Shown one piece after another: positions 26,831 to 35,992 of a stretch of 52,034 nucleotides of DNA (position 1 is its first letter; every line of letters starts with the position of its first letter). The translations under genes were made by a program, and so were the position numbers. Location of the stretch: contig NZ_AJXU01000081.1 of the NCBI RefSeq assembly GCF_000264315.1, forward strand, positions 1-52,034, read 5' to 3'. Source of the DNA: Rhodanobacter fulvus Jip2 (lineage in GTDB: Bacteria > Pseudomonadota > Gammaproteobacteria > Xanthomonadales > Rhodanobacteraceae). The notes under the pieces were generated by a model. The model did not search any database. It had not been told where the DNA came from and worked only from the letters and a program-made list of their open reading frames with translations.

Positions 26831-26904
26831 GAGCGACTTCAGTCGCGATGCTCTTTGCGGGACAGCTCCAAAGAAAGAGCATCGCGGCTGAAGCCGCTCC
26901 CACA
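26826..26904. repeat. Hairpin-repeat doublet C, overlapping a stop codon
   Basis: Inverted copies at 26826-26851 (core GCGACTTCAGTCGC) and 26879-26904 (core GCGGCTTCAGCCGC). The left copy reads TGTAGGAGCG where the others read TGTGGGAGCG; that G-to-A difference creates the TAG that ends the upstream gene. Confidence 0.87.
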
Positions 26905-26967
26905 GGTCTACGCGATGATCGCCGCCACGTGTTCTCACATCTGCCCCGCTCCCGCATACTTGTGCGG

Positions 26968-27864
26968 GTGAATCCTCCTTCTTCTTCCGCTTCCGCGCCC
27001 GCGGTCAGCATCATCATCGTGTCGGCCGACAGCGGCCCCTCGTTGCGTGACGGTGTGCGCGAGGTATTGGCCGGAACCTTGCCGCTGGAACTGATCCTGA
27101 TCGACAACGCCTCCGCCGACGGCATGCCGCAGGCGATCGCGCAGGCGCATGCGGGTGACGCGCGGCTACGGGTGATTGAAAGCAGTGCAAACCTGGGTTT
27201 CGGGCCGGCGGTGAATCGCGCCGCCGCGCAGGCACGCGGCGAAACCTTGCTGGTGTTGAACCCTGATTGCCTGCTGCGGGAAACGGCGTTGCAGCGGTTG
27301 CTCGACATCCTCGAAGCGCATCCGCGCGCGGGCCTGGTTGGTGCGGTGGTGTGCGATGCCGATGGCCAGCCCGACCCGGCCTCGTTCCGCCGCGATCCAT
27401 TGTTGCGGCGCGCGCTCACCAGCCTGTTCGGTGGCGCGGGAGAAGGCGTGGCCATCGATGGCGCCATCCCCGACCGGGTGGTGGAAGCCGAGGCCGTCTC
27501 CGGCGCGGTGATGCTGCTGCCGCGCGCCGTTTTCGAGCAGTTGGACGGCTTCGACGAAGGCTATTTCCTGCACTGCGAAGACCTGGACCTGTGCCGCCGC
27601 GTGCGCGATGCCGGCTACCAGGTGCTGCTTGCCGGCGACGTGCATGTGCCGCACGGCAAGGGCAGCTCCAGCCGCCACCGGCCGGTATTCGTCAGCCGCT
27701 ACAAGCACCGCGGCATGTGGCGCTGGTTCCGCAAATTCGACCCGGCCGCGCGCAATCCGCTGCTGGCCGCCGCGGTGTGGTGTGGCATCTGGGGACATTT
27801 TTTGCTGCTGGTGCCGGGGCAGTGGTGGCGGGCGAGGCAACGGGCGCGGCATACAAACGCCTGA
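26968..27864 (+). CDS. Glycosyltransferase family 2 (rhamnosyltransferase-like)
   Basis: 298 aa from GTG 26968 (start uncertain; the long upstream frame is only read-through). GT-A fold: PAVSIIIVSAD 11-21, LILIDNASADG 42-52, ANLGFGPAVNRA 74-85, LLVLNPDCLL 94-103, where NPD stands for the DxD site. Then VSGAVMLLPRAVFEQ and FDEGYFLHCEDLDLCRR, typical of WbbL-like rhamnosyltransferases. A hydrophobic C-terminal segment suggests membrane association. Acceptor unknown; cell-surface polysaccharide is the likely context, but no other glycan genes are nearby. Confidence 0.82.
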   Translation: MNPPSSSASAPAVSIIIVSADSGPSLRDGVREVLAGTLPLELILIDNASADGMPQAIAQAHAGDARLRVIESSANLGFGPAVNRAAAQARGETLLVLNPDCLLRETALQRLLDILEAHPRAGLVGAVVCDADGQPDPASFRRDPLLRRALTSLFGGAGEGVAIDGAIPDRVVEAEAVSGAVMLLPRAVFEQLDGFDEGYFLHCEDLDLCRRVRDAGYQVLLAGDVHVPHGKGSSSRHRPVFVSRYKHRGMWRWFRKFDPAARNPLLAAAVWCGIWGHFLLLVPGQWWRARQRARHTNA

Positions 27865-28002
27865 TTCCGCGCCGCAGCTCCCGTAAAACCGTTCCGGCTG
27901 CGCGTAGCCACGCAGCGGCGACGTCGAAGCCCTGCTGCATAACCACCCTTCGACTCCGCCGCTGCGCGGCTACGCGCAGGGCGATCGGTGGGAGATTTTC
28001 CG

Positions 28003-28051
28003 ATTCCCCATTCCCCATTCCCCATTCCCCATTCCCCATTCCCCATTCCCT
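28003..28051. repeat. Heptamer repeat ATTCCCC x6-7 just before a start codon
   Basis: Six perfect ATTCCCC units (28003-28044) plus one variant end 9 nt before the ATG of the DMT transporter gene, taking the place where a ribosome-binding site would be expected. Confidence 0.9.
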
Positions 28052-28060
28052 CCAAACCCC

Positions 28061-28969
28061 ATGCCCAACCCGCGCCAGACCACCACCCTCGCCACCCTCG
28101 GCCTGCTGGCAATGACCGCCGTCTGGGGCTCGACCTTCGTGCTGATCAAGGACGTGGTGGGGCGCATGCCGGTGGCGGATTTTCTGGCTGTGCGTTTCCT
28201 GATCGGCGCGGGGGTGATGCTGGCGTTGTTCGCGCGGCCGGTGTGGCGGCTTGGCCGGCAACAGCTGGTGCGCGGCTTGTTGCTGGGGGCGCTCTACGGT
28301 GCGGGGCAGTTGCTGCAGACATGGGGCCTGGCCTTGATCGCGCCCAGTGTCAGCGGTTTTGTCACCGGCATGTATGTGGTGTTCACGCCGATCCTGGCGG
28401 TGTTGCTGTTGCGCCGGCGGATGCCGGCCGTGACGTGGCTGGCGGTGGCCTTGTCCACGGCGGGGCTGGCGCTGCTGTCGCTCAACGGGTTGTCGGTGGA
28501 TCTGGGCGTGTGGCTGACGCTGGCCTCGGCCGTGCTGTATGCACTGCACATCGTGGGGCTGGGGCAATGGTCGCGGCCGGGCGAGGCGTTCGGCATGTCG
28601 GCGGTGCAGATGCTGGCGATCGCCGCGGTCTGTCTGCTGGCCACCGCGCCGCATGGCCCGGTGTGGCCGCCGGACCGCAACGCGTGGCTGGCGATTCTGT
28701 ACATGGCGCTGATCGCCGGTGCCGGCGCGATGCTGATGCAGACCTGGGCGCAGTCGCACTTGCCGGCCACCCGCGCCGCCATCGTGATGACGACCGAGCC
28801 GGTGTTCGCCGCCGCATTCGCGGTGCTGTTCGGCACCGACGTGCTGGGCTGGCGCATGCTGGTCGGCGGCGCGCTGGTGCTGGCGGCGATGTATCTGGTG
28901 GAGTTGCTGCCGTCGCGGAGCGATGCGGCTGGCGCAATGCAAGCCGAGGCAATCCACCACGAAGTGTGA
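28061..28969 (+). CDS. DMT-superfamily (EamA) transporter
   Basis: 302 aa, ten predicted membrane helices in two EamA halves (about 10-135 and 150-290). Conserved AVWGSTFVLIKD near the N terminus and MTTEPVFAAAFAVLFGTDVLGW in the second half. Members export amino acids, metabolites or drugs; the substrate cannot be assigned. The 5' leader is a heptamer repeat with no Shine-Dalgarno, so translation may be inefficient or leaderless-like. A hairpin-repeat doublet follows the stop. Confidence 0.85.
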   Translation: MPNPRQTTTLATLGLLAMTAVWGSTFVLIKDVVGRMPVADFLAVRFLIGAGVMLALFARPVWRLGRQQLVRGLLLGALYGAGQLLQTWGLALIAPSVSGFVTGMYVVFTPILAVLLLRRRMPAVTWLAVALSTAGLALLSLNGLSVDLGVWLTLASAVLYALHIVGLGQWSRPGEAFGMSAVQMLAIAAVCLLATAPHGPVWPPDRNAWLAILYMALIAGAGAMLMQTWAQSHLPATRAAIVMTTEPVFAAAFAVLFGTDVLGWRMLVGGALVLAAMYLVELLPSRSDAAGAMQAEAIHHEV

Positions 28970-28986
28970 GCTGCCGCCCATGCACT

Positions 28987-29065
28987 TGTGGGAGCGGCTT
29001 TAGCCGCGATGCTTTTCGAGCGAGGGGCGAAGAGCCACAGCATCGCGACTGAAGTCGCTCCCACA
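28987..29065. repeat. Hairpin-repeat doublet D
   Basis: Inverted copies at 28987-29012 (core GCGGCTTTAGCCGC) and 29040-29065 (core GCGACTTCAGTCGC), between the convergent DMT and DUF2127 genes. Confidence 0.85.
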
Positions 29066-29092
29066 AAAACGCGGCGCAGAAGCTCTGGCGGG

Positions 29093-29605
29093 TCAGTGGT
29101 TGGGGCGCGGCTGCAGCGCGATACGCACCAGGTACACGATGATGGCGACATTGCCCACCAGCGTGGCCAGCTTGAGCCAGCCAAAACCGTGCAGCGTCTC
29201 GTACAACTCCAGCGGGATCAGCGAGCCGGTGGCGATCACCGTGAACCATTCCGCCCAGTGCTTGCCCAGCCACAGGCCGACGCCCTCGATGCCAAACAGC
29301 AGCGCATAACCCAGCGCCACCGCCCCGACCGCCACGAACTTGCTGGGGCCGAACGCCACCAGCACGCCTACCAGTTTCCAGCGCAGGCCATTGCTGTCGG
29401 CCAGCGAAAGATGTTCCAGCCAATGCACCAGGTGTTCGAAATTCTGCTGGTGGTCCAGATGGAACGCGGCCATCGCCACCAGTACCAGACAGACGGTCTT
29501 GATCACTTCGTAGATCGCGATGACGCGCAGTCCGGGGTGGCGCTGCAGCGGTGCGGAGTCTGGCGGTAACGGGAGGGTGTTTTCGATGGAAGACATGGTG
29601 GACAT
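29093..29605 (-). CDS. DUF2127 membrane protein
   Basis: 170 aa from ATG 29605; ATG 29596 is equally possible and neither has a clear Shine-Dalgarno. The frame is open further upstream only because it runs through a hairpin repeat (29669-29738), which I exclude. Pattern of DUF2127: RVIAIYEVIKTVCLVLVA near the N terminus, a second hydrophobic region, GYALLFGIEGVGLWLGKHWAEW, then LELYETLHGF and a last helix. Three to four membrane helices; function unknown. Confidence 0.75.
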   Translation of the reverse strand: MSTMSSIENTLPLPPDSAPLQRHPGLRVIAIYEVIKTVCLVLVAMAAFHLDHQQNFEHLVHWLEHLSLADSNGLRWKLVGVLVAFGPSKFVAVGAVALGYALLFGIEGVGLWLGKHWAEWFTVIATGSLIPLELYETLHGFGWLKLATLVGNVAIIVYLVRIALQPRPNH

Positions 29606-29668
29606 CGGGCAGGCAAGCGACCCATTGTCCTCGCTTGGCGCCGATTGACCAATGCGCATGACACTTCC

Positions 29669-29738
29669 GGTGGGAGCGGCTTCAGCCGCGATGCTCTGCA
29701 GCTGTCCCAAGAGCATCGCGGCTGAAGCCGCTCCCACA
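29669..29738. repeat. Hairpin-repeat doublet E
   Basis: Inverted copies at 29669-29694 and 29713-29738, both with core GCGGCTTCAGCCGC, only 18 bp apart. It ends 6 nt from the ybdD stop codon. Confidence 0.87.
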
Positions 29739-29744
29739 GGTGTC

Positions 29745-29942
29745 TCAGCAGCAGCGTCCGCCGCCGCCCTTGTAGCGCGCTTCCTGCCGCTCGCGGAAAA
29801 ACTCGCCGTAGCTGGGCACCGTGCGCTCGGGGTGATGCTCGCGCAGATGCTTCACGTAGACGTCGTAGTCGGGGATGCCGCAGCACAGGCGGGCGGTCTG
29901 CACCGCCCACTTGCGTACAGCGTTCAACGTGGTGGCCATCAT
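29745..29942 (-). CDS. ybdD: YbdD/YjiX family small protein
   Basis: 65 aa, matching E. coli YbdD (DUF466): GIPDYDVYVKHLREHHPE, EFFRERQEARYKG and a terminal GGRCC. The ATG overlaps the cstA stop as ATGA (29939-29942), so translation is coupled. In other bacteria YbdD/YjiX acts with CstA/BtsT-type transporters in pyruvate or peptide uptake. A second ATG directly follows the first. Confidence 0.9.
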   Translation of the reverse strand: MMATTLNAVRKWAVQTARLCCGIPDYDVYVKHLREHHPERTVPSYGEFFRERQEARYKGGGGRCC

Positions 29943-32020
29943 GACGCCACGCTGCCCAACGCCACGTAGGGCTCTTCGTGCGCGGTCGGATGGTTGGCCT
30001 GCCAGCCCTTGACCAGAGCGCGCAGGCAGAACGCCACCATCACCACGATCAGCAGCATGAACAGGCCGGTGAGCGCCATGTCCACGTAGTTGTTGGTGAC
30101 GATCTGCTGCATGGCGGCCGGGGTCTTGGCCGGCGCCAGCAACTGGCCCTGCTGCAGGGCGGCGTTGTACTTGTTGGCGGCGGCGGTGAAGCTGATCGGG
30201 CCGACCAGTTTCTGGTAACCAGCAGTCATCGTGCAGATGATCAGCCAGATCGCAGGGATGCCCGGCACCCACACGTAGCGCTCGCGCTTGAGTTTCACCA
30301 CCACCACGGTGGCCAGCATCAGCGCGATCGCGGCGAGCATCTGGTTGGCGATGCCGAACAGCGGCCACAAGGTGTTGATGCCACCCAGCGGATCGACCGC
30401 GCCCTGATACAGGAAATAGCCCCACAGGAACACGCAGATCGCGGTGGCCAGCAGGTTGCCGGTCCAGGAATTCGTCTCCTGCAGCGGCTTGTGGATCAGG
30501 CCGGCGATCTCCTGGATCATGAAGCGGCCCACGCGGGTGCCGGCGTCGACGGTGGTCAGGATGAACAGCGCTTCGAACAGGATCGCGTAGTGGTACCAGA
30601 ATGCCATCATGCCGCCGCCGGGCATGATGTTGTGCAGCAGCTGGGCCATGCCCACGGCCAGCGTGGGCGCACCGCCGGCGCGGCTGAGGATGCTGTTCTC
30701 GCCGATGTCCTTGGCCGTCTGGATCAATTCGGCCGGCGTGACGACGAAGCCCCACTGGCTGATCGTGGTGGCCGCTTCCTGCACCGTGGTGCCGATGATC
30801 GCGCTGGGCGAGTTCATCGCGAAGTACACGCCCGGGTGCAGGTAGGTGGCGGCGATCAGCGCCATGATCGCCACGAAGGCTTCGCACAGCATGCCGCCGT
30901 AGCCGACCATGCGCGCCTGGCCTTCGTTGGCCAGCAGCTTGGGCGTGGTGCCGGAGGCGATGATCGAATGCCAGCCCGATACCGCGCCGCAGGCGATGGT
31001 GATGAACAGGAACGGGAACAGGTTGCCCGAGAACACCGGGCCGGTGCCGTCGATGAAGCGGGTCACGGCCGGCATCTGCAGGTCCGGCGCGGCGATCAGG
31101 ATGGCCAGCGCCAGCAAGGCGATGGTGCCGATCTTGAGGAAGGTGGACAGGTAATCGCGCGGCGCCAGCAACAGCCACACCGGCAGCACCGAGGCGACGA
31201 AGCCGTAGCCGATCAGCCACCAGGCCAGCGCCTTGGCGTCCATGTCGAACAGCGGCGCCAGGGTGGCGGAGTCGGCCACGAACTTGCCGGCCCAGATCGA
31301 CACCAACAGAAGAACCAGTCCGATGATCGACACTTCGAGGATGCGCCCGGGGCGGAACCAGCGCATGTAGCCGCCCATCAGGAACGCGATCGGGATGGTG
31401 GCAGCCACGGTGAACGTGCCCCACGGACTGTGCGTCAGCGCCTTGACCACCACCAGCGCCAGCACGGCCAGCACGATCATCATCAGCACCAGCACGCCGA
31501 TCATCGCCACCAGACCAGGCACCGGGCCCAGCTCCTCGCGCAGCATGTGGCCGAGTGAACGCGCGTCGCGGCGCAGCGACAGGCCCAGGATCATGAAGTC
31601 CTGCACCGCGCCGGCAAATACCACGCCGAACAGGATCCACAGCGTGCCCGGCAGGTAACCCATCTGCGCGGCCAGCACCGGGCCTACCAGCGGGCCGGCG
31701 CCGGCAATGGCGGCGAAATGGTGGCCGAACACCACCCACTTGTCGGTGGGCACGTAGTCCAGCCCATCGTTGCGCAGCACGGAGGGCGGCGCGCGGGTGG
31801 GGTCCAGCTTCAACACGGAGTGTTCGACGAACTTGCCGTAGAAGCGGTAGCCGATGGCGAAGATCGCCGATGCGGCAGCCACCAGCCAGATCGCATTGAT
31901 CGGCTCGCCCCGTCTCAATGCCACCACGCCCAGGCAGAAAGCACCGATGATGGCGATCGCGGCCCAGACAATCCTGCTGGCGGCGCTCGGCGGGGGAACG
32001 GTGGCTTGCATCGTCTGCAT
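29939..32020 (-). CDS. cstA: CstA-family pyruvate/peptide transporter
   Basis: 693 aa from ATG 32020, chosen because GAGGAGGAG lies just upstream. About 16-18 membrane helices with family segments: RNDGLDYVPTDKWVVFGHHF, FAAIAGAGPLVGPVLAAQMG, then GTTPKLLANEGQARMVGYGG and the C-terminal MALTGLFMLLIVVMVAF. CstA takes up pyruvate and some peptides during carbon starvation in E. coli. It pairs with ybdD by a 4-bp overlap. Divergent from the DUF4197 gene. Confidence 0.92.
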   Translation of the reverse strand: MQTMQATVPPPSAASRIVWAAIAIIGAFCLGVVALRRGEPINAIWLVAAASAIFAIGYRFYGKFVEHSVLKLDPTRAPPSVLRNDGLDYVPTDKWVVFGHHFAAIAGAGPLVGPVLAAQMGYLPGTLWILFGVVFAGAVQDFMILGLSLRRDARSLGHMLREELGPVPGLVAMIGVLVLMMIVLAVLALVVVKALTHSPWGTFTVAATIPIAFLMGGYMRWFRPGRILEVSIIGLVLLLVSIWAGKFVADSATLAPLFDMDAKALAWWLIGYGFVASVLPVWLLLAPRDYLSTFLKIGTIALLALAILIAAPDLQMPAVTRFIDGTGPVFSGNLFPFLFITIACGAVSGWHSIIASGTTPKLLANEGQARMVGYGGMLCEAFVAIMALIAATYLHPGVYFAMNSPSAIIGTTVQEAATTISQWGFVVTPAELIQTAKDIGENSILSRAGGAPTLAVGMAQLLHNIMPGGGMMAFWYHYAILFEALFILTTVDAGTRVGRFMIQEIAGLIHKPLQETNSWTGNLLATAICVFLWGYFLYQGAVDPLGGINTLWPLFGIANQMLAAIALMLATVVVVKLKRERYVWVPGIPAIWLIICTMTAGYQKLVGPISFTAAANKYNAALQQGQLLAPAKTPAAMQQIVTNNYVDMALTGLFMLLIVVMVAFCLRALVKGWQANHPTAHEEPYVALGSVAS

Positions 32021-32187
32021 GGCAACTCCTCCTCGGCAATACCGCAAGACTCCGCCCGACGGCGGCGATGGTCAATGCCAAAGAAGGCCAGCCGGACTAG
32101 CCATTGGTCGAATTGCGGGATCCGTGCACACCGCGTCACAGGGGCGGCGCTACACTGCCCGGCCCGCCGCCATCGAGGAAATACGCC

Positions 32188-32985
32188 ATGCGCATCGCGA
32201 TACGTCACGGTTTGTGCGGTCTTGCCCTGGTGGTTGTCGCGTTGCCGGTGGGCGCCGCCGGGTCCAATCAATTCAAGGACTTGCTGAACAGGGTCAAGCA
32301 GTCGACCCACACCTCGAATACGTCGCAGGTGGGCAGCAACCTGCCGACCAGCGACATCGCCGCCGGCCTCAAGGAAGCGCTGGCCAAGGGCACCACCAAC
32401 GCCATCAACAGCCTCGGCCGCGACGGCGGCTTCTGGAACAACGCCAAGGTGCGCATTCCCCTGCCGGGCAAGCTCGAACAGGCCGGCCAGCTGGCCAGGC
32501 AACTGGGCCAGGGCGCCAAGGTGGATGCGTTCGAGCTGAGCATGAACCGCGCCGCCGAGAAAGCGGTACCGCAGGTGGCCGGGATCTTCGGCGACGCGAT
32601 CCGCAAGATGACGCTGGACGATGCGCGCGGCATCCTCACCGGCGGTGACCACGCGGCCACCGATTTCTTCCGCCGCGTGGCCGGCGATGCGTTGACCGCG
32701 CGCATCCATCCCATCGTGGCCCAGGCCACCGACAGCGCCGGCGTCACCCGGAAATACAAGGCGTTCACCGCCGGCAGCGGTGGTGGCCAGCTCGGCAGCG
32801 TGCTCGGGGCGCTGGGCGGCGGAAAGTCGAACAAGGGCGGCAGCCCGCTGGACCTGGACGACTACGTGACGGCGAAAACGCTGGACGGCCTGTTCACCGA
32901 GATCGGTGCGCAGGAGCAGTCGATTCGCGAGAACCCCGCCGCACGAAGCACCGAGTTGCTGAAAAAGGTGTTCGGCGGCCAATAG
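32188..32985 (+). CDS. DUF4197 exported protein
   Basis: 265 aa from ATG 32188 with GAGG upstream. Signal peptide about 1-23 (RIAIRHGLCGLALVVVALPVGAAG). The rest matches DUF4197: SDIAAGLKEALAKGTTNAI, VRIPLPGKL, FELSMNRAAEKAVP, ILTGGDHAATDFFRR and YVTAKTLDGLFTEIGAQEQ. Function unknown; a periplasmic, mostly helical protein is expected. Confidence 0.85.
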   Translation: MRIAIRHGLCGLALVVVALPVGAAGSNQFKDLLNRVKQSTHTSNTSQVGSNLPTSDIAAGLKEALAKGTTNAINSLGRDGGFWNNAKVRIPLPGKLEQAGQLARQLGQGAKVDAFELSMNRAAEKAVPQVAGIFGDAIRKMTLDDARGILTGGDHAATDFFRRVAGDALTARIHPIVAQATDSAGVTRKYKAFTAGSGGGQLGSVLGALGGGKSNKGGSPLDLDDYVTAKTLDGLFTEIGAQEQSIRENPAARSTELLKKVFGGQ

Positions 32986-33064
32986 CCCGGCGCGGCCCTG
33001 AGCCCTTGTTCACGCGGCGGCCGCCACAATTTCGGGATGGATGTTTCCTGATGGAGAGGCTCGC

Positions 33065-33601
33065 ATGATTCGCGAAATCCTGAAGATGGGCGACCCCCGG
33101 CTGCTGCGCGTCGCCCCGGCTGTGCCCACGGCGATGCTGGGCAGCGCGGAGCTGGATGCGCTGATCGCCGACATGTTCGACACCATGCACGATGCCGGCG
33201 GCGTGGGCCTGGCCGCGCCACAGATCGGCGTCGATCTGCAACTGGTGATCTTCGGCTTCGACCAGAACGAGCGCTATCCCGACGCACCGGCCGTGCCGCG
33301 CACGATCCTGCTCAACCCGCTGATCACGCCGCTGTCGCAGGACATGGAAGAAGGCTGGGAAGGCTGCCTGTCGGTGCCGGGCCTGCGCGGCGCGGTGAGC
33401 CGCTATTCCCTCATCCGCTACCAGGGCGTCGACCCGCAAGGCACCCGCATCGACCGTACCGCCGAAGGCTTCCACGCCCGCGTGGTGCAACACGAATGCG
33501 ACCACCTGATCGGTCGCCTGTACCCCTCGCGCATTACCGACTTCAGCAAATTCGGCTACACCGACGTGCTGTTTCCGGGGCAGGACCTTACAGACGATTG
33601 A
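33065..33601 (+). CDS. def: Peptide deformylase
   Basis: 178 aa from ATG 33065 with GGAGAGG upstream. Removes the formyl group from nascent proteins. All three motifs are present: [10 protein letters not shown] 46-55, EGCLSVPG 99-106 with metal ligand C101, and QHECDHLIG 142-150 with H143, E144, H147. It is not next to fmt here, so it may be a second, stand-alone deformylase. Confidence 0.95.
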   Translation: MIREILKMGDPRLLRVAPAVPTAMLGSAELDALIADMFDTMHDAGGVGLAAPQIGVDLQLVIFGFDQNERYPDAPAVPRTILLNPLITPLSQDMEEGWEGCLSVPGLRGAVSRYSLIRYQGVDPQGTRIDRTAEGFHARVVQHECDHLIGRLYPSRITDFSKFGYTDVLFPGQDLTDD

Positions 33602-33619
33602 GCGGACGGGAGAAGGGCG

Positions 33620-34840
33620 TTGTCGTTGACGAACAGGGCCGGACGACAGGTGGCCATCTTGATGGTGTGGCTTCTGGTGTGCACGGTAGCGACATCGGCA
33701 TGGGCGCAGCCCACGGTCCGTCCCGAGCGTGCCGGTGCAGCAACAGCCGGACTTGACCCCGTGATCCAGGCGGTCTGCTCGAAGCAGGTCGTGCTGCTTG
33801 GCGAGGATGGGCACCATGCGGGCGCCACAACCATCGCGGTGAAGACGTCGCTGGTCAGGCGATTGGTCGGGGAATGCGGTTTCAGCGGTGTGGTTTTCGA
33901 AAGCCAGTTCTACGACATGCTGGATTTCGAGCAATCCATTGCCAGGGGTACGGCAACTCGGGAGCAACTCGCGGATGCCATCGGTGCACTGTGGTCGCGC
34001 TACGCTGCGTTCGCGCCGCTCGAGCGCTGGCTGTTCACCGAGGCGCAAGCAGGGCGTGTACGGGTGGCAGGCATGGACCCTCAAGTCGGGGGTATCACCG
34101 CCCACTATTCGCAACAACAGTTACCGACGGATTTGTCGTCCGTGCTGGCCGGCGACCGACGCAAGGCGTGCAGCATCATCATCGGGCGCCACAACCGCTG
34201 GGAATACGACGATACCCATTCTTTCGATGCCAGCGCGCTGAAGCAGTTGCGCGGTTGCCTGGGGGATATCCGGACGAAGCTCGGGGCGAAAGACGCCAAG
34301 CCATCCCCTGCGCTGATCGCGATGACGGACTCGTATGCCCGCTACCTGGATTTTGCGGGGGTAGACCCTCTTGGCCTGCGCGATCGGGCGATGTATCAGA
34401 ACTTCGTCTGGATCCGCGCGCATTGGCCGGCGAACACGCGAATCGTGGTGTGGTGCGCCAGTGTGCATGCGGCGAAAACACTTGAGGGCGTCAAACCGAG
34501 TGTCCGCCCGCTGGGAAGTTATCTGACCGAATCGCTGGGCGATCGCGCCGCCGCGATCGGCTTCAGTGCGCTCGGCGGCAGTTACGGCCAGGTGGGTGGG
34601 CATGGAACGCCGCGATCCCTTGCCGCGGCGGCACCGGACACCATGGAGTCACGAGCCTTTGCCACAGCGGGGCTGGTCGCATTGCGCTTCGTCGGTCACA
34701 CAGAGCTCGCGTCGATGGGCAAGATACCAGCCCGCGCCCTGGACTACGGAAAGTTCCACGCGCTGGACTGGTCGCGAGTGCTGGACGGCGTGATCGTCCT
34801 GCGGAAAGAGACGGCCGCAAAGGCCGTGCCGGTTAACTGA
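33620..34840 (+). CDS. Erythromycin-esterase-like (EreA/TIKI-type) exported protein
   Basis: 406 aa. The TTG start has AGAAGG upstream and precedes a good signal peptide (VAILMVWLLVCTVATSAWA, cleavage near residue 29). No in-frame ATG gives a full signal peptide. Family residues: VVLLGEDGHHAGA about 57-69 (Glu and His), VFESQFYD, RVRVAGMDPQ, and VVWCASVHAAK with the late His. The fold is shared by macrolide esterases and by many proteins of unknown role, so macrolide resistance should not be assumed. Export to the periplasm is inferred from the leader. Confidence 0.7.
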   Translation: MSLTNRAGRQVAILMVWLLVCTVATSAWAQPTVRPERAGAATAGLDPVIQAVCSKQVVLLGEDGHHAGATTIAVKTSLVRRLVGECGFSGVVFESQFYDMLDFEQSIARGTATREQLADAIGALWSRYAAFAPLERWLFTEAQAGRVRVAGMDPQVGGITAHYSQQQLPTDLSSVLAGDRRKACSIIIGRHNRWEYDDTHSFDASALKQLRGCLGDIRTKLGAKDAKPSPALIAMTDSYARYLDFAGVDPLGLRDRAMYQNFVWIRAHWPANTRIVVWCASVHAAKTLEGVKPSVRPLGSYLTESLGDRAAAIGFSALGGSYGQVGGHGTPRSLAAAAPDTMESRAFATAGLVALRFVGHTELASMGKIPARALDYGKFHALDWSRVLDGVIVLRKETAAKAVPVN

Positions 34841-34897
34841 GCTCGTTGTCCCGCGCATGAGTGGCCGGATGCCGCAACTACCTCCCGGAGATGAAAG

Positions 34898-35179
34898 ATG
34901 AAAGCGATCTGGAACGACACCGTGCTGGCCGAAAGCGACGACACCGTCGTGGTCGAAGGCAATCACTACTTTCCCGCCGCCTCGTTGCGAGAGGAATATT
35001 TCCGCGAAAGCGATCATCACAGCGTGTGCCCGTGGAAGGGCACGGCCAGCTATTACGACGTGGTGGTCGGTGACGCGGTGAACGCGCAGGCCGCGTGGTA
35101 CTACCCGCAACCGAAAGATGCCGCGGCGCAGATCGCCGGCCGCGTGGCGTTCTGGAAAGGGGTGCGCGTCGCCGACTGA
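34898..35179 (+). CDS. DUF427 domain protein
   Basis: 93 aa with GGAG 7 nt upstream. Whole length is one DUF427 domain: MKAIWNDTVLAESDDTVVVEG, YFPAASLREEYF, SVCPWKGTASYY and AAWYYPQPKDAA. Structures of the family show a small beta barrel; function is unknown. Cytoplasmic. Confidence 0.88.
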   Translation: MKAIWNDTVLAESDDTVVVEGNHYFPAASLREEYFRESDHHSVCPWKGTASYYDVVVGDAVNAQAAWYYPQPKDAAAQIAGRVAFWKGVRVAD

Positions 35180-35293
35180 TACGGTGGGCTTTGTGCCCGG
35201 CCACCGAATCCATGCGGAAGCAACACATGACACTGACCGCATCTCGACATCCGCAGGCGCAGGCTGGATAGCCCCGTTATCCAAGGAGCCGCC

Positions 35294-35899
35294 ATGCTTT
35301 CCGCCTTCGGCCTCAACTGCACCCTCAAAACCGGCAACGAATCGTCGTCCACCCAGAAACTGCTCGACCAGGTGCTGGGTGCGCTGCAGGACTACGGCGT
35401 GACGACCGCCTGCGAGCGCGCCGTCAACCACGACATCAAGCCCGGCGTGAAAACCGCCCAGGGCCCGGGCGATGCGTGGCCGGCGCTGCGCAAGCGCATC
35501 GACGACGCCAACATCTTCGTGCTGGCCACGCCGATCTGGATGGGTCAGCCCTGCAGCGTCGCCAAGCGGGTATGCGAACGGCTCGACGCCGTGTTCGGGG
35601 AAATCGACGAGCACGGCGTCTATCCGACCTTCGGCAAGGTCGCCATGGTCTGCGTCGTCGGCAACGAGGACGGCGCCCACCACGTCACCGCGGAGATGTA
35701 CCAGGCGCTCGCCGATGTCGGTTTCAGCATCCCCGGCGGCAGTTCCAGCTACTGGGTGGGCGAGGCGATGCACAAGACCAACTACATCGATCTTGAGGAA
35801 ACGCCCAAGGCGCTGGCCGGTGCGATCAAGACGCAGGCCTGCAACGCGGCGCATCTGGCGCAGCTGCTGCAGGGGAGCCCGTATCCGCCGACCAAGTAG
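35294..35899 (+). CDS. Flavodoxin-like NAD(P)H-dependent reductase
   Basis: 201 aa with AAGGAG upstream. Flavodoxin fold of the NADPH-dependent FMN reductase group: FGLNCTLKTGNESSSTQKLL at the N terminus replaces the usual GSxRxxS phosphate loop, then NIFVLATPIWMGQP and VCVVGNEDGAHHV contact flavin. C-terminal SYWVGEAMHKTNY is typical of this subgroup. It could reduce quinones, nitro compounds or flavin; the substrate is unknown. Confidence 0.82.
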   Translation: MLSAFGLNCTLKTGNESSSTQKLLDQVLGALQDYGVTTACERAVNHDIKPGVKTAQGPGDAWPALRKRIDDANIFVLATPIWMGQPCSVAKRVCERLDAVFGEIDEHGVYPTFGKVAMVCVVGNEDGAHHVTAEMYQALADVGFSIPGGSSSYWVGEAMHKTNYIDLEETPKALAGAIKTQACNAAHLAQLLQGSPYPPTK

Positions 35900-35992
35900 C
35901 CGCTGGATCGTCTGGTCAGGCAGTCCGCTGTGACGAGTCGTGGTGCTCGATGAAAGTGGCGACGCCGCAGCGGCGGCAATGCACGTCCGCCA

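Noticed and set aside
23921..28051. Regular short repeats as a CRISPR array
   Set aside because: The heptamers are contiguous with no spacers, and the hairpin repeats occur as isolated inverted pairs, so neither fits CRISPR; no cas genes are present.
29606..29737. N-terminal extension of the DUF2127 frame (GAASAAMLLG...)
   Set aside because: This segment is the translation of hairpin-repeat doublet E and not part of the family domain.
33620..34840. Macrolide-resistance gene
   Set aside because: The erythromycin-esterase fold is widespread in proteins of other or unknown roles, and there is no mobile or resistance context.
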